From assembly GCF_900117455.1 (NCBI RefSeq), contig NZ_FPHO01000003.1:434001-498000 (forward strand): a stretch of 64,000 nt of DNA. The letters are read 5' to 3'. The stretch comes from Hyphomicrobium sp. CS1GBMeth3 (GTDB lineage Bacteria > Pseudomonadota > Alphaproteobacteria > Rhizobiales > Hyphomicrobiaceae). The position numbers were made by a program, and so were the translations under genes. This document shows, piece by piece, positions 27,883-37,096 of the stretch. Each line of letters begins with the position of its first letter. The stretch's first letter is position 1. The notes beneath the pieces were generated by a model that was not told the origin of the DNA, made no database searches, and saw only the letters and a list, made by a program, of their open reading frames with translations.

Positions 27883-28968
27883 TCAGGTCGACGCCTCGAC
27901 CATCCGCTCCACGGCACGACGCGCCTTGGCCGCAACCGTCGGATCGACCGTGACCTCGTAATGGTTGTAGAGCAGCGCCTCGTAAATGTTCTCGAGACTG
28001 ATGCGCTTCATGTGCGGACAGAGGTTGCACGGCCGGATGAACTCGACATCCGGAGTTTCGGCGGCGACGTTGGACGCCATCGAGCACTCGGTGACAAGCA
28101 TCACCTTCGTCGGACGCTTGGTCTTGACCCAATCGATCATGGCGGCCGTCGAACCGGTGAAGTCGGACGCCGCGATGACATCCGGCGGGCACTCGGGATG
28201 CGCGATGATCTTGAGGCCGGGCTCCGCCGCGCGCATCGTCTCCATCTCCTCGCCAGTGAAGCGCTCGTGCACCTCGCACGCTCCCTTCCAGGCGATGATC
28301 TCGACCTTGGTCTTGGTCTGCACGTACTTGGCGAGATACTGATCCGGGATCAGCAGCACGCGCGGCACACCCAGGCTCTCGACGATTTTCACCGCGTTCG
28401 ACGAAGTGCAGCAGATATCGCACTCGGCCTTCACAGCCGCGCTCGTGTTGACGTAGGTGACGATCGGCACGCCGGGATAGGCGGCGCGCAGAGCGCGCAC
28501 GTCCTCGGGCGTGATTGACGACGCAAGCGAACAGCCCGCCAGCGGATCGGGGATGAGCACCGTCTTGTCGGGGCTGAGCAGCTTCGATGTCTCGGCCATG
28601 AAATGCACACCGGCCTGTACGATCACGTCGGCATCGACCCGCGCCGCCTCCTTGGCGAGCTGCAGGCTGTCGCCACGGAAGTCTCCCACGCAGTGGAAGA
28701 TCTCCGGCGTCATATAGTTGTGCGCCAGGATCACGGCGTTGCGCTCGGCTTTGAGCTCGTTGATCGCCTTGATGATAGGCGCGTAGTGCACCCACTCCAT
28801 CGGCGTCACGACGTGCTTCACGCGCTCGTAGAGAGGCTCCAGCTCCCGCTTCAGCGCTGGCGTGAACGCCAACGGAGAGCTAACCACGTCCTGATCCAGC
28901 ACACGGGGCGGACAAGCCTCCGCCGAGCCAGAACGAGAGAGAACCGAATGGGCTGAACCGAGCACCAT
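27883..28968 (-). CDS. nadA: quinolinate synthase NadA
   Basis: A 4Fe-4S enzyme that condenses iminoaspartate with dihydroxyacetone phosphate to give quinolinate. The expected cluster cysteines are C146 (PLAGCSLAS), C231 (KGACEVHE) and C314/C317 (CNLCPHM). [10 protein letters not shown] and HPECPPDV are also diagnostic. At 361 residues it is normal length. GGAGGTG precedes the ATG. It is the first gene of the nad operon; its leader carries two matching inverted repeats that are probable NadQ operators. Confidence 0.96.
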   Translation of the reverse strand: MVLGSAHSVLSRSGSAEACPPRVLDQDVVSSPLAFTPALKRELEPLYERVKHVVTPMEWVHYAPIIKAINELKAERNAVILAHNYMTPEIFHCVGDFRGDSLQLAKEAARVDADVIVQAGVHFMAETSKLLSPDKTVLIPDPLAGCSLASSITPEDVRALRAAYPGVPIVTYVNTSAAVKAECDICCTSSNAVKIVESLGVPRVLLIPDQYLAKYVQTKTKVEIIAWKGACEVHERFTGEEMETMRAAEPGLKIIAHPECPPDVIAASDFTGSTAAMIDWVKTKRPTKVMLVTECSMASNVAAETPDVEFIRPCNLCPHMKRISLENIYEALLYNHYEVTVDPTVAAKARRAVERMVEAST

Positions 28969-28987
28969 TTTTTCACCTCCTCACCAG

Positions 28988-29008
28988 ATATACTCCACTT
29001 GAGTATAT
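28988..29008. promoter_or_regulatory. probable NadQ operator 1 (nadA proximal)
   Basis: A perfect inverted repeat with 8-base arms, ATATACTC-CACTT-GAGTATAT, ending 19 bases upstream of the nadA ATG and next to its ribosome binding site. The minus-strand TATACT in the distal arm could be the -10 box, in which case a bound repressor would block the promoter directly. The assignment rests on position between nadQ and nadA and on the second copy at 29083. Confidence 0.7.
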
Positions 29009-29082
29009 TTGGGCCCTGAAAAATACCGGCCGCCTTAGGCCAGTCACTCCTACGCTCTTGGAACGCCAGTAGTTCCCTTCGT

Positions 29083-29101
29083 TATGCTCGACGAGAGCAT
29101 A
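29083..29101. promoter_or_regulatory. probable NadQ operator 2 (nadA distal)
   Basis: The inverted repeat TATGCTC-GACGA-GAGCATA has the same 7-5-7 layout as operator 1 (TATACTC-N5-GAGTATA), with one compensated change in each arm. The centres of the two sites are 94 bases apart, about nine helical turns, which would allow looping. Confidence 0.6.
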
Positions 29102-29217
29102 GAACGTCTGAAACGAATCTAATTGAGATGCTGTCGATTTTCCAGGCCGACGCTGAAAATAATTGCAGCCGGGCAGCTAAGCCGCCGCGGCTGCAATTCC
29201 AACCGTTATCAGACGGT

Positions 29218-30273
29218 TCAAACACGGACAGCTTTCACGCGCACGCCCGGCGCCGGACGCTCGAGCACGACTTCGCGCCGGAAACGGAACAGCTTTGCCG
29301 GACGCCCACCAGTTTGTGTCTTGACGTCGCCCGTCGGCTCCACGAGCCCAGCACTTTCGACGAGCCGACGGAAATTCTGCTTGTGCAAATGCGGCCCAAG
29401 GATCGCTTCGACCGTCTTCTGAAGCTCGAACAGCGTGAACACATCAGGCATCAACTCGAAGATCACCGGACGATACTTGATCTTCGCACGCACGCGCCCA
29501 ATCGCCGTCGCAAGGATGCGGCGGTGATCGAACTTCATCGGCGTGCCGAGGCGCGGCAGGGTCCCCCAGACTGCAGCTGCCTCCCGCCCGTCGCGGCGCG
29601 CCTCTTCGACGAGGCCCGCTTCGTACAGCAGCTCGAAACGGTCGAGTACCTTCTCCTCGTCCCACGCGCCGCCATCAAGACCGAAGCAGATACGGGCCCG
29701 ATCCTCGCGCGGCACGGGCCTCACCGGCGTCGAGCGCGAAGTGGGCGCTTGCGCCCACTGCCTCAGACGCGGCTCGATCTCGGTCGCCAGAATGTCGGGC
29801 TTGCCTTTGCGCCAGTCCTCCCACGGGAAGTACTGGTACCAGCTCCGCCAGGAGCCGTGCGCGAGATCGCGCGCATGCCCCGTCTCGGTGAGCGCGAGAT
29901 AACCGATGGACACCACGTGAGGCGCTGCATCGCCAGGCTCGGCATGCCGCCCGCGATCGCCGAACGTGTAGAGCTGCTCGACATATCCGAGACCGAGGCC
30001 GGTCTGCTCCTCGACCCACGTACGCAACCCGCTTTCAAGCGTGCGATGCACCACCGGCGAAAACGGTCCAAACGGCAAACCGTCGGAACCGCCATTTTCC
30101 GTTTCGTTGCGAATGACGAGCGCAACTGGCTCGTCATCGATGACAGCAACGATTGCAGCATTCAGCCCTATCTCGACACGTGCTGGCTCGCTACGCGAAG
30201 CCACGTGGCGAGCGGGCTCAGCGTCGCCATCCATTTCCTGATCCTGTCGCCTGAAATTCATATCTGCGATCAT
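29218..30273 (-). CDS. nadQ: NadQ-type NAD biosynthesis regulator (Nudix-like + winged helix)
   Basis: A 351-residue protein. Residues about 33-155 form a Nudix-like domain whose Nudix box is degenerate (GLRTWVEEQTGL retained, upstream Gly/Glu missing), so it more likely senses a ligand than hydrolyses one. Residues about 247-335 form a winged helix (FDHRRILATAIGRVRAKIKY ... GRPAKLFRFRRE) like that of NrtR and NadQ regulators. It lies directly upstream of nadABC on the same strand, with two matching palindromes between. AGGAG precedes the ATG at 30273; the longer frame to 30507 is rejected. NrtR is the main alternative name. Confidence 0.82.
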   Translation of the reverse strand: MIADMNFRRQDQEMDGDAEPARHVASRSEPARVEIGLNAAIVAVIDDEPVALVIRNETENGGSDGLPFGPFSPVVHRTLESGLRTWVEEQTGLGLGYVEQLYTFGDRGRHAEPGDAAPHVVSIGYLALTETGHARDLAHGSWRSWYQYFPWEDWRKGKPDILATEIEPRLRQWAQAPTSRSTPVRPVPREDRARICFGLDGGAWDEEKVLDRFELLYEAGLVEEARRDGREAAAVWGTLPRLGTPMKFDHRRILATAIGRVRAKIKYRPVIFELMPDVFTLFELQKTVEAILGPHLHKQNFRRLVESAGLVEPTGDVKTQTGGRPAKLFRFRREVVLERPAPGVRVKAVRV

Positions 30274-30403
30274 GGCACAAGCTCCTGATGAGTTTTGCCG
30301 GCTAAACGCGGATCGTGGCGATTTTCGGAACTCCAAGCGTAAGATATTATTGGTGAAACAGGGAATAAAAACGAAACCGGAGAAAGCACTCCGCTGGCGC
30401 AAC

Positions 30404-31081
30404 TTAGCGCCTGTGCGCGAGTGCCACGAAACGCTCCAAAAACAGCCGTTGCGCATCTGACGCAGGCAGCGCCTGAAGCCGCTCGAGCCGCTGCGTAAGT
30501 TCGGCATTCACGTTTTCGGGATGCCCAAAAAAAATGTGGGCTTCGTCCGTTGAGAACCCTGCGAGCCGGGTCGCCTCGTAAAACGCAGCAACCCGATCCG
30601 CACGCTTGATCTCCGCTTCGACAGCGTCCGAAATTGGCACAGGGATCCCAAACCGCACATGAATGGCCTCGAGCAACTTGAGCTCGAAGGCCTTGTAATC
30701 GAGTCCGATCGCCGTCTTGAACGGGCTGATCAAGTCGCCGATGACGTACTCGGGCGCGTCGTGCAACAGCGCCGCGAGCCGCCACGCGTCAGGCCACGCG
30801 GGATTGAGCGCACCCGCGATCTCCTCGACGATCAGCACGTGCTGCGCAACCGAGAATGCGTGTGCGCCGACCGTCTGCCCGTTCCACCGCGCGACGCGCG
30901 CAAGACCGTGCGCAATGTCTGCAATATCGATATCGGCAGGCGACGGATTGAGCAGGTCGAGCCGCCGCCCCGAAAGCATGCGCTGCCACGCACGCGGAGC
31001 GGACAAAGGTTCTGAATGCCGCGGCGCGGATAAATCGTTCGAACCGCGCGAAGCGGGAGATTCGGATCGAGATATAGTCAT
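30404..31081 (-). CDS. HD-domain hydrolase (YfbR-like)
   Basis: A 225-residue metal-dependent phosphohydrolase. The HD pattern is visible as GAHAFSVAQHVLIVEE, the central LLHDAPEYVIGD and a later Asp in KRADRVAAFYEATRL. Family members hydrolyse nucleoside monophosphates or related compounds. It begins 5 bases after the tag stop codon and is followed by nadQ. The start at 31081 avoids overlap with tag; a longer frame to 31147 exists. Its position beside the NAD regulator hints at nucleotide metabolism, which is inference. Confidence 0.85.
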   Translation of the reverse strand: MTISRSESPASRGSNDLSAPRHSEPLSAPRAWQRMLSGRRLDLLNPSPADIDIADIAHGLARVARWNGQTVGAHAFSVAQHVLIVEEIAGALNPAWPDAWRLAALLHDAPEYVIGDLISPFKTAIGLDYKAFELKLLEAIHVRFGIPVPISDAVEAEIKRADRVAAFYEATRLAGFSTDEAHIFFGHPENVNAELTQRLERLQALPASDAQRLFLERFVALAHRR

Positions 31082-31086
31082 AGAGA

Positions 31087-31704
31087 TCAAAACGCCGGAA
31101 GTTTGAATTCGCTCTGCAGTTTCGCACAGACGCGATGGCGTGGACATCCGACGAGGTGATCATTAACCATGCCGGTCGCCTGCATGAAGGCATAGACCGT
31201 GGTCGGCCCGACGAAACGGAAACCCGCCTTCTTGAGCGCCTTCGAAAGCTGGCGCGAAGCGTCCGTCTCGGCCGGCACCTCGCCGAATGCAGCATACGCG
31301 TTCGCAGCCCGCCCGCCACCCGCGTGTTGCCACAGGAACGAGGCCAGCGTCTGCGTCTCCCTGAGCTTGAGGTACGCCTTCGCGTTGTCGATCGTCGCCT
31401 CGATCTTGAGGCGGTTGCGCACGATGCCTTCGTCGGCCATCAGCCGCGCAACATCGCGTGACGAATAGCGCACAATGCGCGCCGGGTCGAAATCATGAAA
31501 CGCGCGGCGGAAACCGTCGCGCTTGCGCAGAATGGTGAGCCACGAGAGCCCAGCCTGAAACCCTTCGAGCACGAGCTTCTCGAACAAGCGGCGCTCGTCG
31601 GCGTGCGGCACGCCCCATTCTTCGTCGTGATAACGCGCATAGAGCGGGTCTCTGATCCCGAACCACGGACAGCGCTCGAGCGTGACCGTCTCACGCGCTG
31701 CCAT
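31087..31704 (-). CDS. tag: DNA-3-methyladenine glycosylase I
   Basis: Removes 3-methyladenine from alkylated DNA to start base excision repair. At 205 residues it shows the zinc snap ligands (C12 and H26 near the N terminus, HLVGC near the C terminus) and the conserved CPWFG, YHDEEWGVP and LEGFQAGLSWLTIL blocks. The start at 31704 overlaps the ygfZ stop codon by 14 bases, suggesting coupled translation. Confidence 0.95.
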   Translation of the reverse strand: MAARETVTLERCPWFGIRDPLYARYHDEEWGVPHADERRLFEKLVLEGFQAGLSWLTILRKRDGFRRAFHDFDPARIVRYSSRDVARLMADEGIVRNRLKIEATIDNAKAYLKLRETQTLASFLWQHAGGGRAANAYAAFGEVPAETDASRQLSKALKKAGFRFVGPTTVYAFMQATGMVNDHLVGCPRHRVCAKLQSEFKLPAF

Positions 31705-32584
31705 GCGCCACCTCGATGCGGAATGTCGCAAACGCAGGCAATTCAACGGCAAGAGGCACGCCGCCTGACGTCAGCGCCACGCCGTCACGCTGCGCTTCGC
31801 CCGCGCGGTCGATCCGAAGCAGCGCCAGCCCACGCGCGCCGGCAACGGAGCCGAGGCGGCCGATCTCGACTTCGCCCGCCAGCACCGGCGGCGTTTCTGT
31901 CGGCAACACGCGATTGCCCACGACCGGCACAACACGCTTGCGCACTGTTGTCCGGTGCTGCATGCGCGAGACCACTTCTTGCCCGACGAAGCAGCCTTTC
32001 GTGAACGACACGCCATGGAGCTGGTCGAGCAGCGCCTCGTGTGGAAACGTATCGCCGAATGCGAAATCGCGCCCGCCCTCGGGAACGCCGAGCGCGATGC
32101 GATGAGCGTGGTACGCCTGTGCCGACACACGCTCTCCACCGAGTCCTGCCAGCACAGGATCGGCATCCTTCGCGGCCACGAGCACCCGCACGCCGAGCGC
32201 CGGAAGGCGCGGATCGGGAAACACATGCGCTCGGGCGAGAGCCTCGACCTCGCCGCCCCACGCCGCCGCGACCACGAAATCCTCGGATACGTCCCGGATC
32301 TGCACATCGGCGCGCAACTTGTAGATCGAGAGCCGCTTGACGAGGTCTCCCGCCCGCGCACGCGCCGTGTCCAGCAGAAATCCGGCGTCGGTTTTCACGA
32401 CCAGGAAATCGAACAGAACCTTGCCCTGCGGTGACAGCAATGCCGCGTAAACGGCCGGCACCTCGGCAAGCTCGGCGATCTCGTTGGTCACGAGGCCAGC
32501 GAGCAGCTTCTCGGCATCGGGCCCCGTGACCGAGACCACGCCGCGATCATCGAGCACGGCAACTTGTTTCGGCGCCGCAGACAT
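31691..32584 (-). CDS. ygfZ: YgfZ/GcvT-type folate-binding protein
   Basis: A folate-binding protein that supports maturation or repair of some iron-sulfur enzymes, such as MiaB. The diagnostic KGCFVGQE motif is present (KGCFVGQEVVSRMQHR), with the GcvT-like fold before it (LLSPQGKVLFDFLVV). The start at 32584 has GAGGG seven bases upstream; an in-frame ATG two codons earlier is the alternative. It is the first gene of a ygfZ-tag-HD unit. Confidence 0.92.
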   Translation of the reverse strand: MSAAPKQVAVLDDRGVVSVTGPDAEKLLAGLVTNEIAELAEVPAVYAALLSPQGKVLFDFLVVKTDAGFLLDTARARAGDLVKRLSIYKLRADVQIRDVSEDFVVAAAWGGEVEALARAHVFPDPRLPALGVRVLVAAKDADPVLAGLGGERVSAQAYHAHRIALGVPEGGRDFAFGDTFPHEALLDQLHGVSFTKGCFVGQEVVSRMQHRTTVRKRVVPVVGNRVLPTETPPVLAGEVEIGRLGSVAGARGLALLRIDRAGEAQRDGVALTSGGVPLAVELPAFATFRIEVAHGSA

Positions 32585-32764
32585 ACCCATGCCCTCTTGA
32601 AACGATGCGTTGCACCAGCCGCGCCGCTCCCGATGAAAGGGCCCAGGCGCGACCATCCACGCAAGCTTCAACGATCACAAGGCCGGAACTGGATCAAGGG
32701 CCATGATCGCGGTGCGCAGCCCGCGCAATAGCGCACCGCTTCCGATATCTCGGAGGCCCGCAAG

Positions 32765-34297
32765 TTAGCGGCTGCGCCGCCCGCCGGCTGCACGCTTCTT
32801 CGCCGGCTCCTTCTCCCCGCCACGCGCGGCCGCAGCGATCGGTGTCACCGCGCTTGCGCTCGCCACCTGCTGCACCTTCGCCGGGGCGGGTTTCTGGCAT
32901 GCCCACTCCGCGACCGCGTCGATGTCGTAGAAGCGAGTTGTCTCCATCAGCATCCGGCACTCGGTCCAGATGTCACCGTCGACCATCGGCATGAAGAGGT
33001 CGTGCACGTTGTCGACGCCGAGGTAGGTTCGCACGCCAGCTTCCCGCAGCTTGACGAACGGCGCGATCGAGTTGTGCAGTGGCGCCGTCATCGGCAGCTG
33101 CTTCATGCTGAGCGCCGCCGAAGGGCAGATGATGATGCCCATGTCGGCTTCCTTGACCTTCTCGATGATGCGGTCCTGCTCGCGATCTTCCTTGGCCGAG
33201 AGCGAGATTGCGTGCACGCCGAACACGCGCCCCTGCATGCCGTGCTCGATGGTCTTCTCGGCGAGCAGCTCCGTCTCGTTCTCGAGCGGATTGTTCTCCT
33301 GGTCGATATGCACGTCGACGGGCTTACCGAGCTTCTTGGCAAGCGACAGGATGACATCGAGATGCTTCTCCGGCGTCGGCCGGTCGCGCGATGGAAGGCC
33401 GCCGCAATAGTCGGCAAGCTCGCACGCCTCGGCATACTGCGCGAAGGAAGCCGGGTCCAGCACGCCCTGCAGCGGCTGCACACCGATCTCGAATTGGATG
33501 CGGTCCGCGTAGCGCTTCTTGACCTCGAGCGCCGCCTTCACCGGCAAGAGCCCAACCGTGCTGTCCGCGTCCACCATGGTCCGGCAGTAGGTCGCGCCCT
33601 GCTGGATCATCGTCTCGAGGCCACGGCTGATGCGTTCGACGAGATCGTCGTGCGTGTAGTTCTCCTTGAGGTAGCGATAAAGCTCCCACTTTTTCTGCAT
33701 GTCGACCTGGCTGAGCCGCAGGTTCTCGTGCGTGATCAGGTAGGCCTTGTCGAAGTGCGCATGATGGTTTGCGAGGCCGCCGAGCTTCTCCGCCGCCGCA
33801 AGAAAGCGCAGGCGCAGGTTCCAGGGCTCGCTGTCGTCGGCGAGGCGATAGCGGTAGGTGCCGCGCTCCGCGTCGATGATGATCTGCTCGAGCGTCGCGA
33901 TGCCGACGTCGGCGTCGGTGATCAGCGGAATGCCGTTCTCGATCGAGAGCTTGCGGATGAGCTTGGCGTCCGAGCTTTCGTCGTAGTCCTCGTCACCCGT
34001 GAGCACGTTGATGACGAGATCGAAGCGGTTGGCTTTGAGGAAGGACAGAATGTTCGGCGAGCGCCCGTCGGTGATTTTGTGGATCTCGGTGCTCTCGATG
34101 CCGTGTTCTTTGAAGAAGCGGTAGGTGCCTGGCGTCGCGTAGAGCTCGACGTCGAGAGTGAGAATGCGCCGAATGGCCGGCAGCATCCGCTTTTTATCTT
34201 CGGGCCGCCCGGCGCTGATCAAGAGGTTCTTGCGGCGTTGGCGTCCGAGGAGCTTCAGGTTGAAAGCCAGAAGCTCGAGTGAGATGGAATTGCTCAT
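32765..34297 (-). CDS. fused MGS-like domain + amidohydrolase
   Basis: A 510-residue two-domain protein. Residues 22-140 match the methylglyoxal-synthase-like fold found as the regulatory domain of carbamoyl phosphate synthetase (ELYATPGTYRFFKEHGI at 51, DGRSPNILSFLKANRFDLVI at 77, IENGIPLITD at 119). Residues about 170-460 form a metal-dependent amidohydrolase related to cytosine deaminase, with HAH (179-181), H330, H362 and D429 as expected ligands. The tail after 470 is basic Ala/Lys-rich. The substrate is unknown; pyrimidine or pterin chemistry is plausible. Its gene neighbours give no clue. Confidence 0.85.
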   Translation of the reverse strand: MSNSISLELLAFNLKLLGRQRRKNLLISAGRPEDKKRMLPAIRRILTLDVELYATPGTYRFFKEHGIESTEIHKITDGRSPNILSFLKANRFDLVINVLTGDEDYDESSDAKLIRKLSIENGIPLITDADVGIATLEQIIIDAERGTYRYRLADDSEPWNLRLRFLAAAEKLGGLANHHAHFDKAYLITHENLRLSQVDMQKKWELYRYLKENYTHDDLVERISRGLETMIQQGATYCRTMVDADSTVGLLPVKAALEVKKRYADRIQFEIGVQPLQGVLDPASFAQYAEACELADYCGGLPSRDRPTPEKHLDVILSLAKKLGKPVDVHIDQENNPLENETELLAEKTIEHGMQGRVFGVHAISLSAKEDREQDRIIEKVKEADMGIIICPSAALSMKQLPMTAPLHNSIAPFVKLREAGVRTYLGVDNVHDLFMPMVDGDIWTECRMLMETTRFYDIDAVAEWACQKPAPAKVQQVASASAVTPIAAAARGGEKEPAKKRAAGGRRSR

Positions 34298-34537
34298 TGG
34301 GTCCTGACCTCGCTAATTCGGATAAGCGCTTTTTGTGCGCGTCTTACCCCGCGGGACATCGGTCCCCGCGCGGTGGTCAGAATCGCACCTTATTGTAGTT
34401 GTCCCCTTCGCACCACCGGAATGCGGCGCCCGTCCACGGACCGGTGCAAAACACTGGGACGGCTATATAGGCGGGAGCGAGGAGCAGAGAAACGGCTGGC
34501 ATGCGTCGCAATCGTCGCACGCCGAGCCGCGAAGGGC

Positions 34538-35392
34538 TCAAATGCCCTGGTCTGCCGGCTGCTGATCCGCGGCCGGGGCACCTGTCGCCGGAGCCTCGGG
34601 CTGAGCCTCCTGCGCAGGCGGCTGCTCCCCGGCCTCAGCCGGAGCGTCCTGGGCAGCAGCGGGAGCCGCTTGAGCAGGCGGCGCCTGCTTGACCTCCTGG
34701 TAACCGCCTCCAGGAGGCATCACCGTGCCGGACTTCGGCAGCCGCTTCATGACGTACACCATCGTCGACGAGCCGACGTGCTGCGCCAGATGGACAACGT
34801 GCCCGTTGTGCATGCGGAAGCATCCCGAGGAGGACGCCGAGCCGATCGACTTGGCGTCGTTCGTGCCGTGGATGCGATAGAGCGTGTTGCCGAGATAGAT
34901 CGCCTTGGCGCCGAGCGGGTTCCGGACGCCCCCGGTCATGCGCACAGGCAATGTCGGCTGGCGCTGGCGCATCTCGGCCGGCGGAAACCAGTCAGGCCAC
35001 TCTTCGATACGCGACACGCGCTCGACGCCCGTCCAGGCAAAGCCCTGCTTGCCGACCGCGATCGGATAGACGTACGCGCTGCTCTGCGAGAGCGTGTAGT
35101 AGAGCTTCCGCCCCGCGGTATCGATGATGATAGACCCCGGCTTGAAGCCGTTCTTGAAGGCGGCTGTCTGCGGCGCCTTGGCGCCGATGCTTGGCCGCGA
35201 GCCGCCCGAGGCGAGGCCCACGGCGGGCTTTGTGGCAACGGCAGGAGGCGCACCAAGGTAGGACGGCCGGGCGGATCGCTCCGGCGCCTCGCCCCACATG
35301 CCAAACTGATTGATCTGCGCTGAGGCGGACGATGCGCCGCCGAGAGCAAAGGCGGCCCCCAGGACAAGGGCGCGAGAGTAGAAACGCAACAT
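34538..35392 (-). CDS. L,D-transpeptidase (YkuD domain)
   Basis: A 284-residue exported enzyme that forms 3-3 crosslinks in peptidoglycan or anchors proteins to it. Signal peptide about 1-25 (LGAAFALGGASSASA). The YkuD domain spans about 83-218 with catalytic H175 (RIHGTND), C191 and R193 (SSGCFRMHN). The last 60 residues are a Pro/Ala/Gln/Glu-rich tail. It stands alone between the amidohydrolase and a conserved exported protein. Confidence 0.93.
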   Translation of the reverse strand: MLRFYSRALVLGAAFALGGASSASAQINQFGMWGEAPERSARPSYLGAPPAVATKPAVGLASGGSRPSIGAKAPQTAAFKNGFKPGSIIIDTAGRKLYYTLSQSSAYVYPIAVGKQGFAWTGVERVSRIEEWPDWFPPAEMRQRQPTLPVRMTGGVRNPLGAKAIYLGNTLYRIHGTNDAKSIGSASSSGCFRMHNGHVVHLAQHVGSSTMVYVMKRLPKSGTVMPPGGGYQEVKQAPPAQAAPAAAQDAPAEAGEQPPAQEAQPEAPATGAPAADQQPADQGI

Positions 35393-35561
35393 AACTCAAC
35401 CTCTGAGAACGCAACCTCAACGCGGCCGACTGGCCGGCATCGCAAACGCGGCGCACTATAGCCAACCTTCCGATCCGGTCTACCCTTTGGCCGGAACGTA
35501 TTGATAACGAACCGCATACACCGCCCGCAAAATCAGCGGCATAGTGGCCTCGTCGCCCGCA

Positions 35562-36173
35562 TTAATCATACTTCCGAAACGTGTGCCAAGTTCCATCGGC
35601 ACCGATCGCAAGTCGCCAGCCCGTCCACTTTTTCTGAGCCCGAGCGGCCTTCCCCTCCTCTGCCGACATCACGCGATAGAGGTCCACCACCTCGGCCGCT
35701 CGGAGCTTGTCGAGAGGCAGCTCGGCGACGTAAGGCCACACGTAGACGAGCGCATTCTCGGGGTCCTTCCCGATAGCGAGCCGCGCCGGCGGCAACGCCA
35801 ATAAATTGGCGATGGTCGCGAGCACCTCGCGTCCTTCTCCGTCCGCAGACACGCGCTTCCAGTAAGCAATCGGATCGTCGTTCCCCTCACCGAAGTCGGG
35901 CTGGATCTCGTTCCACTCGATCGCATCCCGCAGCTCACCCACGTCGCCGGCATGAACAGCGGCCAGGATCATTTCGCGCATGTCGACAACGCTTTGCGGA
36001 AGCGCACCGTGAAAGGCCCGCTCCTTGCGCTGGTCGCCGACTACTGAGGTAGTTTCCTTTTCCCCCGCATGCGCGGCGCTCGTCGGGCCATGGCCATGGA
36101 CAAGGTAAATGGCCGTCGCTACCAATAGCAAAACGAATAAGGCTCCGGCCGGCGCGAGCCGTGGGTGTCGCAT
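35562..36173 (-). CDS. conserved exported hypothetical protein
   Basis: A 203-residue protein with an N-terminal hydrophobic helix (ALFVLLLVATAIYLVHG), a signal peptide or anchor. The mature part contains MREMILAAVHAGDVGELRDAIEWNEI, DDPIAYWKRVS, NALVYVWPYVAELPLDKL and WRLAIGADGTWHTF, a layout I recognise as a conserved but unnamed Hyphomicrobiales family. The start at 36173 places the helix at the N terminus; a longer frame to 36311 is unlikely. Confidence 0.8.
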   Translation of the reverse strand: MRHPRLAPAGALFVLLLVATAIYLVHGHGPTSAAHAGEKETTSVVGDQRKERAFHGALPQSVVDMREMILAAVHAGDVGELRDAIEWNEIQPDFGEGNDDPIAYWKRVSADGEGREVLATIANLLALPPARLAIGKDPENALVYVWPYVAELPLDKLRAAEVVDLYRVMSAEEGKAARAQKKWTGWRLAIGADGTWHTFRKYD

Positions 36174-36362
36174 GGCGGAGATATGCTTCGGAACCGTGAA
36201 CTCGGGAAAGCGGGTGCATCGGCCCCTGCCGGCATCGCCTTGAAGCACCCTTTGCTCGTAGCCCATGAGGTTCGCTGGTCCTTCCTTTGTCCCGGTCATC
36301 CCGGGTCCCATTCGAGGTGCAATGCCGGAACGCGATAGAGCGCGGCTGCTGCGGTGGCGCGC

Positions 36363-37025
36363 ATGCAGTTAGTCCCGAACCTGCTCATCATCCCCGTAGG
36401 AATGCTGATAGGGGTTCTTGTCGCGGCCCCCGTAGGCCCCGTCAACGTTCTCTGCATCCAGCGCGCCATTGAGCGGGGATTTTGGGGTGGGCTCGCAGCC
36501 GGCATCGGCGCCACGCTCGGCGATGGCTTGATCGCGCTCTTCGCCGCGCTCGGCGTCGGCGCCATCTCGGGCGCCATCGAGTATCATCGCAACACAATTC
36601 AGGTCGTCGGCGGCATCGCGCTCATGGCCTTCGGCGTCATCCTCTACAAGGCACCCCCGAAGCTCGCTGCCGTGCAGACCGAGACCTTCCACGCCGGATC
36701 GTCCCTGCGCGACTACGCCTGGGACATTCCGAAGACCTTTTTCCTTACGATCACCAACCCCGGTGCCGTTCTCGGCCTGTTCGCTATCTTCGGTGGCGTC
36801 AGCTCGTTCGTCGAGGTCGACAGCAAAATCGACGCTTTGACCATGGTGGCCTCGATCATGGCCGGCAGCCTGCTCTGGTGGCTGAGCCTATCGCACCTGA
36901 TCGGCCGCTTGCGCCATCGCTTCAGCCCGGACCACCTCGCCTACACGAACTGCATCGCGGGCGCCCTGCTCATCGGCTTCGGCGCCCTGCTTGTCGGCGA
37001 AATGGTCTGGCAGGCCCTGAACTGA
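36363..37025 (+). CDS. LysE family translocator
   Basis: About 220 residues with six hydrophobic segments, typical of the LysE/RhtB exporters for amino acids and related compounds. The first helix carries the family start (PVGMLIGVLVAAPVGPVNVLCIQRAIERG), and the central loop has ITNPGAVLGLFAIFGG. The ATG at 36363 is preferred; a GTG at 36354 would add three residues. The gene is divergent from the exported protein. The substrate cannot be inferred. Confidence 0.9.
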   Translation: MQLVPNLLIIPVGMLIGVLVAAPVGPVNVLCIQRAIERGFWGGLAAGIGATLGDGLIALFAALGVGAISGAIEYHRNTIQVVGGIALMAFGVILYKAPPKLAAVQTETFHAGSSLRDYAWDIPKTFFLTITNPGAVLGLFAIFGGVSSFVEVDSKIDALTMVASIMAGSLLWWLSLSHLIGRLRHRFSPDHLAYTNCIAGALLIGFGALLVGEMVWQALN

Positions 37026-37039
37026 ATCTGAATTGAAAT

Positions 37040-37073
37040 CGGCCGAAGCTTCCTCTTTGGGAAGCCCCGGCCG
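37040..37073. terminator. hairpin between convergent genes
   Basis: An interrupted stem CGGCC..GCTTCC / GGAAGC..GGCCG with a short T-rich loop, 15 bases past the LysE stop and 23 bases before the end of the convergent small gene. There is no T-run after it, so it may act as a bidirectional 3' structure rather than a classic terminator. Confidence 0.45.
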
Positions 37074-37096
37074 TGTCTGCGCGCGATGCAAAACGT

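Noticed and set aside
33002..34282. Plus-strand open frame of 426 codons
   Set aside because: Antisense to the MGS-amidohydrolase gene, whose motifs and ligands are unambiguous.
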